A DNA stretch of 5,795 bases from the NCBI GenBank assembly GCA_021837545.1, contig JAKBFR010000139.1, positions 1 to 5,795 of the forward strand, given 5' to 3'. The position numbers and the translations under genes are program-made. This document shows positions 1 through 5,795 of this stretch, one piece after another. The stretch is from Bacillota bacterium. Its GTDB lineage: Bacteria; Bacillota_A; Clostridia; Clostridiales; Clostridiaceae. Each line of letters opens with the position of its first letter. Within the stretch, counting starts at the first letter, position 1. A model generated the notes under the pieces. That model was not told where the DNA came from. It saw only the letters and a program-made list of their open reading frames with translations, and ran no database searches.

Positions 1-1866
1 AGACCATCAGAAAGAGCTATATTAAATGGTAGAGCTGTTGACAGAACACTAAGACCTCTATTTCCTCATGGATACAGAAATGATGTTCAAGTAGTTAATA
101 CAGTAGTATCTGTTGAAAACGACAACTTACCAGAAATCTTAGCTATTAATGCAGCATCACTTGCATTATGCCTTTCAAGCATTCCATATACAATTCCAGC
201 TGCTGCAGTGCAAGTAGGAATTATAGATGGTAAATTTGTTACGAATCCAGATACTGAAGGCCGTGAAAAGAGTACTCTTTTTCTAACAGTATGTGCTACA
301 AAAGAAAGAGTAATGATGGTTGAAGCTGGTGGAAATGAAATACCAGAAGATATCATGATAGATGCTATTAAATATGGTTTTGATGAATGTCAAAAGATTA
401 TTGCATTTCAAGAAGAAGCTGTAGCTAAATTTGGAAAGAAAAAGGATGTACCAGTATTATATACTGTAGATCCAGAACTTGAAAAAGATATTAAAGATTT
501 TGCTCAAGATATGGTTAAAGAAGCAATGTATATCATGGATAAAGATCCAAGAAATGCAGCTATAGATGCAGTAAATGAAAAAGTTAAGGAAGAATTCGGC
601 GAAAAATATGCTGACAAATCAGGGGATATAAAAGAAGTTCTTTACACAATGCAAAAGAAAGTTGTAAGAAACATGCTTTTAAAGGATAAGAGAAGACCTG
701 ATGGAAGAGCATTTGATCAAGTTAGACCTTTAGGTTGTGAAGTGGGTATTTTACCTAGAACACATGGTACAGGATTATTTACAAGAGGGTTAACTCAAGT
801 AATGACTGTTGCAACACTTGGATCAATTAGCGAAATTCAAATATTAGATGGAATAGATGAAGCAAAATCTAAAAGATATATGCATCATTATAATTTCCCA
901 GGATATAGTGTTGGGGAAGTAAAACCTTTAAGAGGACCTGGTAGACGTGAAATTGGTCATGGAGCATTAGCAGAAAGAGCTCTTTTACCTTTACTTCCAT
1001 CAGAAGAAGAATTCCCATATACAATTAGATTAGTATCAGAAGTTTTAAGTTCAAATGGATCAACGTCTCAAGCATCAGTTTGTGGTTCAACACTAGCATT
1101 ATTAGATGCAGGTGTACCTCTTAAAAGACCAGTTGCAGGTATTGCAATGGGATTAATCACGTCAGATGACTTATCAGAAGAAGCAGTAATAACTGATATT
1201 CAAGGAATAGAAGATTTCTTTGGAGATATGGACTTTAAGGTAGCAGGAACAACAGAAGGTATAACATCAATTCAAGTTGATACTAAGCTTCACGGCTTTA
1301 GTTTTAATGTAGTAGAAAATGCAATTCGCGATGCTAGAAAAGCAAGACTTACTATAATTGATAAAATAAATGAATGTATGAATGCACCTAGAGAAGATGT
1401 TTCATTATATGCACCAAAGACTCAAACAATGAATATAAATCCAGATAAGATAAGAGATGTAATTGGAGCTGGTGGTAAGGTTATTAACAAGATAATACAA
1501 GATACAGGCGTTAAAATTGACATAAAAGAAGATGGAACTGTATTTGTAAGTTCAACTGATCATGAAGGTGTTACAAAAGCTCTTAAGATAATAGAAGCTT
1601 TAACTAAAGAGTTTAAGGCTGGGGAAGTTTATTTAGGGAAAGTTACTAAAATAACTACTTTTGGAGCATTTGTTGAAATTTTACCTGGAAAAGAAGGCTT
1701 AGTTCATATTTCTAAGTTAGCTAAAGAACGAGTAAACAAGGTTGAAGATGTAGTATCTATTGGAGATGAAATTTTAGTTAAGGTTACAGAAGTTGATGGC
1801 CAAGGCAGAATAAATCTTTCGAGAAAAGATGCTTTAGAAGAACAAGAAAATAAAGATGAGAAATAA
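1..1866 (+). CDS. pnp: Polynucleotide phosphorylase, 5' end outside window
   Basis: Phosphorolytic 3'-5' exoribonuclease that degrades mRNA to nucleoside diphosphates in the cytoplasm. The frame is open from base 1 and the product begins at the conserved RPSE, which lies about 80 residues into known PNPases, so 621 of roughly 700 residues are present. Window residues: end of the first RNase PH domain (1 to ~150), helical linker, second RNase PH domain from RRPDGR (231-236), with PRTHG (252-256), SNGSTSQ (351-357) and the catalytic D405, D411 and K413 of the [10 protein letters not shown] block. A KH domain follows (from ~477, GAGG as the GxxG loop at nt 1465-1476), then an S1 domain (from ~541). 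All catalytic residues I can place are intact. One variant is visible: FTRGLTQ (260-266), where FTRGQTQ or FTRGETQ is usual. The GTG at 208 is internal, not a start. A terminator follows directly. Confidence 0.97.
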   Translation, partial: RPSERAILNGRAVDRTLRPLFPHGYRNDVQVVNTVVSVENDNLPEILAINAASLALCLSSIPYTIPAAAVQVGIIDGKFVTNPDTEGREKSTLFLTVCATKERVMMVEAGGNEIPEDIMIDAIKYGFDECQKIIAFQEEAVAKFGKKKDVPVLYTVDPELEKDIKDFAQDMVKEAMYIMDKDPRNAAIDAVNEKVKEEFGEKYADKSGDIKEVLYTMQKKVVRNMLLKDKRRPDGRAFDQVRPLGCEVGILPRTHGTGLFTRGLTQVMTVATLGSISEIQILDGIDEAKSKRYMHHYNFPGYSVGEVKPLRGPGRREIGHGALAERALLPLLPSEEEFPYTIRLVSEVLSSNGSTSQASVCGSTLALLDAGVPLKRPVAGIAMGLITSDDLSEEAVITDIQGIEDFFGDMDFKVAGTTEGITSIQVDTKLHGFSFNVVENAIRDARKARLTIIDKINECMNAPREDVSLYAPKTQTMNINPDKIRDVIGAGGKVINKIIQDTGVKIDIKEDGTVFVSSTDHEGVTKALKIIEALTKEFKAGEVYLGKVTKITTFGAFVEILPGKEGLVHISKLAKERVNKVEDVVSIGDEILVKVTEVDGQGRINLSRKDALEEQENKDEK

Positions 1867-1890
1867 AGGCAATTAATTGCCTTTTTTTTT
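1865..1890 (+). terminator. Intrinsic terminator of pnp
   Basis: A perfect 16-bp palindrome, AGGCAATTAATTGCCT (1867-1882), is followed by nine T (1882-1890). Pairing extends to AAAGGCAA/TTGCCTTT with a TTAA loop, so the stem uses the last two bases of the pnp stop codon. Only 24 nt separate the T tract from the next start codon. Downstream expression therefore depends on read-through or on a promoter I could not identify. Confidence 0.85.
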
Positions 1891-1914
1891 ACTAAGAAGG
1901 AGGGCAAGTACAAC

Positions 1915-3222
1915 ATGTATAATACATATACCCTTAAAAATGGATTGAGAGTGGTCACTGAAAAAATAGAATATTTAAATTCTATTAGTGTTGGAGTTAT
2001 GGTTCAAAATGGTTCGAGAAATGAAAGCTTAGAGGTTAATGGAATATCGCATTTCATTGAGCATATGTTTTTTAAAGGAACTGATAAAAGAACTTCAAAA
2101 GGAATTATGGAAGAAATAGAGAATGTAGGTGGTCAAATTAATGCTTTTACAAGTAAAGAAGCTACTTGCTATTATATTAAAGCATTAAATACGCATTTGG
2201 ATTTATCATTAGATGTACTTTCAGACATAATATTAAATGCGAAATTTGATCCAGAAGAAATAGAAAAAGAAAAAGGCGTAGTAATTGAAGAAATTAACAT
2301 GAGTGATGATTCGCCAGAAGATGTATTAGATGATGTACATTCTAAAGCTTCATTTGGAGAAGGATCACTCGGATACCCCATTCTTGGAACTATACCTTTA
2401 GTAAAGTCATTTACTAGAGAGAAAATATTGAATTTTATTAGTGAAAAATATACTCCTTATAATTCTGTAATATCAATTTGTGGTAAATTTGATGAAAAAG
2501 AACTTGAAGATTTAATTAATAAATACTTTGGTTCTTGGGAAAGTAAAAATCAATATAAACCAGAGTATAATGAAGCAATAATACATGTTGATTCTGCATA
2601 TGCTAAAAAAGAAATCGAACAACTTCATATTTCTTTAGGTTTAGAGGGATTACCTTATGGCGATGAAAATAATTATGCATTAGTACTTCTTAATAATATA
2701 TTTGGAAGTGGAGCATCATCGATTCTTTTTCAAAAGGTAAGAGAAGAATTAGGGTTATGTTATTCTATAACATCATATTTACAACCATTTCAAGGTGTTG
2801 GTACATTAAATATATATGCTGGTTTAAATAGAAATTATGGAGAGAAAGCTTTAGAGGTTATAGATAAAGAAATTTCTTTATTTAGTAAAAATGGAATAAC
2901 TGATAAACAACTCGAGATAAATAAGGAAAAGATTAAAGCTAATTATATTTTAGGATTAGAAAGTACTAGTTCAAGAATGTTTTCCAATGCAAAAACATAT
3001 CTTTTTAGAAATAAGATAAAGAGTCAAGAAGAAGTTATAAAAAAGATAGATGATATAAATAAAGATAATATTCAGTATGTTTTAGATAGATGCTTCAAAA
3101 AAGGAGTTTTAAATACTGCTTATGTTGGGCAAGATGTTGAGTATAATAAATTAGATTCTATAATTTTAAAAAATGCCAAGGCTTATGATAACTCTAAACA
3201 TAATAAGAAGTTTAAGCTATAA
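1915..3222 (+). CDS. M16-family (pitrilysin/processing peptidase-like) zinc peptidase
   Basis: Predicted cytoplasmic zinc metallopeptidase of family M16, similar in size and context to B. subtilis MlpA (YmxG); this copy has 435 residues. The N-terminal M16 domain (about 8-155) carries the inverted zinc motif HFIEH: H46 and H50 bind zinc and E49 is the catalytic base. E126, in VVIEEI 76 residues after H50, fits the third ligand. The C-terminal domain (from about 160) has LFQKVREELGLCYS (271-284), whose R276 and Y283 match the conserved Arg/Tyr of the family. No signal peptide or membrane segment is seen. The ATG is chosen because AAGGAGGG (1897-1904) lies 10 nt upstream. It follows the pnp terminator and precedes a ymxH-like gene, as in B. 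subtilis. The natural substrate is unknown. Family assignment is firm; orthology to MlpA rests on context. Confidence 0.93.
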   Translation: MYNTYTLKNGLRVVTEKIEYLNSISVGVMVQNGSRNESLEVNGISHFIEHMFFKGTDKRTSKGIMEEIENVGGQINAFTSKEATCYYIKALNTHLDLSLDVLSDIILNAKFDPEEIEKEKGVVIEEINMSDDSPEDVLDDVHSKASFGEGSLGYPILGTIPLVKSFTREKILNFISEKYTPYNSVISICGKFDEKELEDLINKYFGSWESKNQYKPEYNEAIIHVDSAYAKKEIEQLHISLGLEGLPYGDENNYALVLLNNIFGSGASSILFQKVREELGLCYSITSYLQPFQGVGTLNIYAGLNRNYGEKALEVIDKEISLFSKNGITDKQLEINKEKIKANYILGLESTSSRMFSNAKTYLFRNKIKSQEEVIKKIDDINKDNIQYVLDRCFKKGVLNTAYVGQDVEYNKLDSIILKNAKAYDNSKHNKKFKL

Positions 3223-3241
3223 AAAAATAATGTAATAATAC

Positions 3242-3286
3242 ACCTCCTTTATTCATATTATTTTATGAGTGCTAAAGGAGGTTTTT
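3242..3286 (+). promoter_or_regulatory. Hairpin that sequesters the next gene's RBS, terminator-like
   Basis: ACCTCCTTTA (3242-3251) is a perfect 10-bp inverted repeat of TAAAGGAGGT (3273-3282). The loop can pair further, TTCATA (3252-3257) with TATGAG (3264-3269), leaving a 3-nt bulge (TGC). The 3' arm contains the whole Shine-Dalgarno AAAGGAGG of the downstream gene and runs into five T (3282-3286). The same structure can thus act as an intrinsic terminator and as an RBS block. The pairing is seen directly; a regulatory role is inferred. Confidence 0.65.
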
Positions 3287-3289
3287 ATT

Positions 3290-3571
3290 ATGAGTGAAGA
3301 AAATAAAATCAAGTATTTAAGTGATATAGAAAGATATGAACTTATAAATATTAATGATGGGGAAAAGTATGATTATCTATTAAATAATGATTTAATAATA
3401 GATGATGAAGGAAATTTTAAATATTTAATAGTTAATTTAAGTGAAGGAAAGTTTAATTTTTTTAGTAGTAAAGATTTTTTGGAAATTCCATGGGAGTGTG
3501 TGAAAAAGATTGGAGCTAAAACTATTATATTAGATGCAGATGATGAAGTGATAAAAAAGGTTAAGCTATAA
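3290..3571 (+). CDS. ymxH: YlmC/YmxH-family small protein (PRC-barrel-like)
   Basis: A 93-residue protein of the YlmC/YmxH family, small PRC-barrel-like proteins found in spore-forming Firmicutes and often labelled sporulation proteins; no biochemical activity is established. Seen here: an N-terminal SDIERYELININDGEKYDYL segment, the DLIIDDEGNFKYLIV strand pair (34-48), then EIPWECVKKIGAKTIIL (65-81), matching the family's IPW...KIG...IL signature. The protein is acidic in the middle and has a basic tail. ATG at 3290 is the start because AAAGGAGG (3274-3281) lies 8 nt upstream; an in-frame GTG at 3269 lies before that site and would give an implausible extension. The gene sits between the M16 peptidase and the aspartokinase, and B. 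subtilis ymxH likewise follows mlpA. The family call is good; the symbol relies on neighbourhood, since ylmC is a paralogue. Confidence 0.8.
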   Translation: MSEENKIKYLSDIERYELININDGEKYDYLLNNDLIIDDEGNFKYLIVNLSEGKFNFFSSKDFLEIPWECVKKIGAKTIILDADDEVIKKVKL

Positions 3572-3586
3572 TTAGGAGGAAATACA

Positions 3587-4783
3587 GTGAAAATAGTTGT
3601 ACAAAAATTTGGAGGAACTTCAGTGTCAACTGAGGAAAGTAGAAAACAAGTCATAGAAAAGGTTAAAAATGCAATTAAGGATGGATATAGTCCTGTTTTA
3701 GTAGTATCTGCAATGGGAAGAAAAGGTGAATCATATGCTACAGATACATTATTATCATTAATAGATGATAAATTTAAAAATACAAATAAATTAGCTCAAG
3801 ATCTACTTATGTGTTGTGGAGAAACTATAAGTTCGGTTGTCATGAGCAGTGATTTATATAGTGCTGGAATTGATGCTATGCCACTTACTGGTGGGCAAGC
3901 AGGAATATTAACTGATAACAATTTTACAGATGCCACTTGCGTTGAAGTAAGTCCGGAGAAGATTTTAGAATTAGTGTCACAAGGAAGAGTTCCTGTAATA
4001 ACAGGATTTCAAGGAATTACAGAAAATGGATACTTAACTACATTAGGTAGAGGTGGAAGTGATACTACAGCTTCTATTTTAGGAGTTGCACTTAAAGCCT
4101 CAGCTATTGAAATATATACTGATGTAGATGGAATTATGACAGCTGATCCAAGAATAGTTAAAAATGCTAATTTAATTGATGTAATAAGTTATAATGAAGT
4201 ATTTCAACTAGCTGATAAAGGTGCTACTGTAATTCATCCAAAAGCTGTGGAAATTGCAATGGAAGGCAATATTCCTATATTAATAAAAAATACTATGAGT
4301 GATTGCAAAGGAACATTAATAAATAATTTTGGTGATAAAGATAAAGATAGAATTATGACTGGAATTACCAGCCAAAAGAATAGAGTTCAAATTTCTATTA
4401 AAGCTTCTGAAAATAAAGAAAATGTTAAATATAAAAATGTTTTAGATTTAGCTGCAGCAAATGAAATAAGTTTAGATTTAATAAATATATTTCCAAGTGA
4501 ACAAATTTTTACCATAACTGAAAAAGATAAGAGTATTTTGATAGAGATTTTAAATAATGCTAAATTGAAATATAATTTAATAGAAGAATGTAGTAAAGTA
4601 GCTGTTATCGGATCGAGAATGAAGGGCATACCAGGTGTTATGGCGAAGATCATAAAGGCTTTAAGTGATAGTAATATCGAAGTGCTACAAACAGCAGATT
4701 CACATATGACAATTTGGTGTTTAGTTCACTCTAAAAATGAAAAAGAAGCAATAAATGTTCTACATAAAACTTTTAAGCTTTAA
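3587..4783 (+). CDS. dapG: Aspartokinase, DapG type
   Basis: Phosphorylates L-aspartate with ATP, the first step of the pathway to diaminopimelate, lysine, threonine and methionine. The 398-residue length fits single-polypeptide aspartokinases of the B. subtilis DapG kind. Seen: KFGGTS at 7-12, TTLGRGGSDTTA at 151-162, TDVDGIMTADPR at 178-189, IHPKAVEIA at 216-224, then two ACT regulatory domains (about 264-335 and 336-398). The second has IPGVMAKIIKALSD...IEVLQTADSHMTIWCLV, which closely matches DapG. B. subtilis DapG is feedback-inhibited by meso-diaminopimelate; that sensitivity is inferred here. Start is GTG, with AGGAGG (3574-3579) 7 nt upstream. It begins 15 nt after the ymxH-like gene, so the two are probably co-transcribed. 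No lysine riboswitch precedes it. The adjacent dpaA, dpaB and asd genes of B. subtilis are absent. Confidence 0.93.
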   Translation: MKIVVQKFGGTSVSTEESRKQVIEKVKNAIKDGYSPVLVVSAMGRKGESYATDTLLSLIDDKFKNTNKLAQDLLMCCGETISSVVMSSDLYSAGIDAMPLTGGQAGILTDNNFTDATCVEVSPEKILELVSQGRVPVITGFQGITENGYLTTLGRGGSDTTASILGVALKASAIEIYTDVDGIMTADPRIVKNANLIDVISYNEVFQLADKGATVIHPKAVEIAMEGNIPILIKNTMSDCKGTLINNFGDKDKDRIMTGITSQKNRVQISIKASENKENVKYKNVLDLAAANEISLDLINIFPSEQIFTITEKDKSILIEILNNAKLKYNLIEECSKVAVIGSRMKGIPGVMAKIIKALSDSNIEVLQTADSHMTIWCLVHSKNEKEAINVLHKTFKL

Positions 4784-4793
4784 TATAGATACC

Positions 4794-4920
4794 CATAGTG
4801 GAATCATATGTAGGTGGTAATCCACCGAAATTGAATACATGTTTATTCCAGCGGACTAAGAAGTTTCGGCAGCTTGTTTTCTAATGCCGCTTTCACAAAC
4901 ATGTATCCAATTTCTCTATG
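4794..4920 (-). ncRNA. Candidate structured non-coding RNA, family not recognised
   Basis: Three helices close on each other. P1 is CATAG (4794-4798) with CTATG (4916-4920). P2 is GGTGG-TAAT-CCACC (4813-4826). P3 is an 18-position stem, 4827-4844 with 4897-4914, abutting P2. P3 continues in the same register across a symmetric 6x6 internal loop into GCGG (4851-4854) with CCGC (4887-4890). Strand choice: the only P3 mismatch, A4834/C4907, is A-C on plus but a G-U wobble on minus, and the internal loop on minus reads as one G-U, two U-A/A-U pairs and three tandem G-A/A-G pairs. A promoter-like TCAACA-N17-TATATT on minus would start transcription at the base of P1. There is no T tract at either end, so the 3' end is unclear. 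It could instead be a palindromic repeat element or a 3' UTR structure of the aspartokinase mRNA. I could not match it to a known riboswitch or ribozyme. Confidence 0.45.
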
Positions 4921-4922
4921 TA

Positions 4923-4951
4923 AATATACCTTTAAGTGCTATAAATGTTGA
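4923..4951 (-). promoter_or_regulatory. Possible promoter for the structured RNA
   Basis: On the minus strand, TCAACA (4946-4951, four of six matches to TTGACA) is followed after 17 nt by TATATT (4923-4928, five of six matches to TATAAT). Predicted initiation near 4915-4917 coincides with the first helix of the 4794-4920 element. Such matches are common by chance in AT-rich DNA; the positional agreement is the main support. Confidence 0.3.
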
Positions 4952-5004
4952 ATATAATACCAAGTATAAGTAAAGCTTTAGGATTGAGTATCTAAAAGTC
5001 TATT

Positions 5005-5055
5005 AAAAAATAACCATAATTATCACTTTGGTAATTTTAAATTAAGCTATTTTTT
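5005..5055. terminator. Possible bidirectional AT-rich terminator
   Basis: AATTATC (5018-5024) pairs with GGTAATT (5030-5036) around an ACTTT loop, with one G-T wobble. Outside it, AAAAAATA (5005-5012) is complementary to TATTTTTT (5048-5055). An A tract on one side and a T tract on the other suit termination of both converging genes. The stem is weak and the T tract is 11 nt away from the inner hairpin, so this is tentative. It is the best terminator candidate for the aspartokinase transcript. Confidence 0.35.
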
Positions 5056-5151
5056 ATATAGTATTGAAATATAATAAAAAAATTATAGGTGAGATTGTCC
5101 ACATATGATTCTCAATATAAGAATGTAGCATATTAATACATATGATTTATA

Positions 5152-5661
5152 TTATCTAAATTTGATAATATAATTATGCTCTTGTTCAGTAGAACTAACT
5201 AATTTGAAATTACAATTATTTAATACTTTAATAGAACCGATATTTGTTTTTAGAACTTTGGCAGTTATACCTTTAGAGCCTTGAAATCTATAAGCCCAAT
5301 TTATTAATGTTTCTAAAGCCTCTGTCATAAATCTTTTCTTTCTATAATTAGATGAAATACTGTATCCAACTTCTGAATAACCATCTATATCTAGTAATCC
5401 TTTAAAGCCAATAAAACCTACTCCGTTTTGATTTTCCTTATTAATAATCAGCCAATATGTATACCATTCATGAATATCTTCATTAATATTTTGCATTTTC
5501 ATTAGTTTCTTTGATATTGCTAATTTAACAGAATCCAATATTGATTCTAATTCAATTGGAGTTTCGACATTATCAATCTCATTGTTATTTATATATTGTA
5601 ATTCATCAAAAGATAAAGGTTTTAAAAGTAATCTTTCAGATTCTAAAAATTTCTTATTCAC
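5152..5661 (-). CDS. GNAT-family N-acetyltransferase (RimJ/RimL type)
   Basis: Predicted acetyl-CoA-dependent N-acetyltransferase of the Acetyltransf_3 kind, 169 residues. This fold acetylates ribosomal proteins, antibiotics or small amines; the substrate cannot be told here. Seen: ESERLLLKPL at the N terminus (7-16), a GFIGFKGLLDIDGYSEVGYSI strand block (82-102), the acetyl-CoA loop and helix YRKKRFMTEALETLINWAY (106-124), and a C-terminal NIGSIKVLNNCNF (140-152), equivalent to the usual NxxSxxVLEKxGF. Two features are odd: the loop's usual glycine (YRxKGYMTEAL) is R110, and the GF at the end of the second motif is NF. Start is GTG (5659-5661); a run of seven G (5669-5675 on minus) 7 nt upstream can pair with the anti-Shine-Dalgarno sequence CCUCC through one wobble. 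The gene is convergent with the aspartokinase and seems monocistronic. The family is secure; activity is uncertain. Confidence 0.82.
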   Translation of the reverse strand: MNKKFLESERLLLKPLSFDELQYINNNEIDNVETPIELESILDSVKLAISKKLMKMQNINEDIHEWYTYWLIINKENQNGVGFIGFKGLLDIDGYSEVGYSISSNYRKKRFMTEALETLINWAYRFQGSKGITAKVLKTNIGSIKVLNNCNFKLVSSTEQEHNYIIKFR

Positions 5662-5795
5662 TCTAATACCCCCCCATTTTGTAATTATTATAGTTATACG
5701 ATAATCTACTATTCGTTAAAAATGGTGCATACTTAAAAATCACTTTTATTCAAACAATAATAAATTTTATCATTACTGGTTTTAACGTACTTAAA
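5662..5795 (-). promoter_or_regulatory. Upstream region and possible promoter of the acetyltransferase
   Basis: A perfect -10 hexamer TATAAT lies on minus at 5687-5692. The sequence 17 nt further upstream, CGAATA (5710-5715), is a poor -35. Initiation near 5680 would leave a leader of about 20 nt. Further out, CGTTAAAA (5714-5721) and TTTTAACG (5780-5787) form an 8-bp inverted repeat 58 nt apart. No gene is visible between 5662 and the window edge. Confidence 0.3.
5669..5675 (-). promoter_or_regulatory. Poly-G ribosome binding site of the acetyltransferase
   Basis: Seven consecutive G on the minus strand lie 7 nt before the GTG start and are the only Shine-Dalgarno-like sequence there. GGGGG can pair with CCUCC through one G-U wobble. 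The run also forms part of an upstream ATG (5675-5677) whose reading frame would join the acetyltransferase frame only if one G were lost. Confidence 0.5.

Larger units (their letters stand above)
4784..5151. other. Gene-free convergent intergenic region
   Basis: These 368 bases separate the aspartokinase from the convergent acetyltransferase. I see no convincing ORF with a ribosome binding site on either strand. The region holds a strong three-way-junction-like fold (4794-4920), an AT-rich hairpin flanked by A and T tracts (5005-5055), and three copies of ACATATGATT (4802-4811 inverted, 5101-5110, 5138-5147). The remainder is plain AT-rich sequence. Confidence 0.8.

Noticed and set aside
208..210. 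GTG as the start of the pnp product
   Set aside because: The frame is open to base 1 and encodes conserved PNPase sequence (RPSE, RPLFP) before this codon.
87..356. Minus-strand open frame inside pnp (and similar antisense frames at 1704-1958, 2172-2381, 3373-3654 and 4387-4653)
   Set aside because: Each lies opposite a well-conserved gene and has no RBS or recognisable domain. They are antisense shadows of real coding sequence.
3269..3289. In-frame GTG start giving a 7-residue extension of the YmxH-like protein
   Set aside because: It lies upstream of the strong AAAGGAGG at 3274-3281, has no RBS of its own, and falls inside the hairpin. ATG at 3290 has ideal spacing.
4813..4833. Hammerhead ribozyme, because a hairpin is followed directly by GAAA
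   Set aside because: The required CUGANGA strand before the hairpin is absent on plus, and the minus strand offers no match either.
4784..4930. Lysine riboswitch or T-box leader linked to the aspartokinase
   Set aside because: The element is downstream of the aspartokinase and no gene follows it in either orientation within a leader-like distance. The conserved L-box and T-box sequences are not seen.
4953..4958. Plus-strand TATAAT as a promoter
   Set aside because: There is no good -35 (TTTAAG at 4931-4936 with a 16-nt spacer) and no downstream gene in that direction.
5076..5113. Terminator for the acetyltransferase from GAGA/TCTC (5091-5113) and the T7 run on minus (5076-5082)
   Set aside because: The stem is only 4 bp and sits 8 nt from the T run, too weak to call.

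Overview
The window is AT-rich DNA with strong AGGAGG-type ribosome binding sites, short intergenic gaps and AT-biased codons. Its protein set points to a low-GC, spore-forming Firmicute, most likely a Clostridium; the species cannot be fixed from the sequence alone. The gene order pnp - M16 peptidase - YlmC/YmxH protein - aspartokinase is a condensed version of the Bacillus subtilis block pnpA-ylxY-mlpA-ymxH-dpaA-dpaB-asd-dapG.

Layout: (1) 1-1866 (+), polynucleotide phosphorylase cut by the left edge, closed by a compact intrinsic terminator that starts inside the stop codon. (2) 1915-3222 (+), an M16-family zinc peptidase with an intact HxxEH site. (3) 3290-3571 (+), a 93-residue YlmC/YmxH-family protein whose Shine-Dalgarno sequence lies inside a 10-bp inverted repeat followed by a T tract. 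(4) 3587-4783 (+), a DapG-type aspartokinase starting with GTG, 15 nt after the previous stop. (5) 4784-5151, a gene-free stretch that holds a highly structured ~127-nt element (4794-4920), perhaps a non-coding RNA read from the minus strand, and an AT-rich hairpin that may be a bidirectional terminator. (6) 5152-5661 (-), a GNAT acetyltransferase of the RimJ/RimL type with a weakened acetyl-CoA loop and a run of seven G just before its start. (7) 5662-5795, the presumed promoter region of that gene.

The plus-strand genes link RNA turnover (pnp), a processing-type peptidase, a small sporulation-associated protein of unknown role, and the first step of the aspartate pathway, which supplies diaminopimelate and lysine for the cell wall and, in spore formers, the dipicolinate precursor. 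The acetyltransferase is convergent with them and appears to be an independent accessory gene.

No CRISPR array, insertion sequence, tRNA, rRNA or phage gene is visible. The best candidates for something undescribed are the 4794-4920 structured element and the sequestered ribosome binding site at 3242-3282. Both are inferences from base pairing read by eye.
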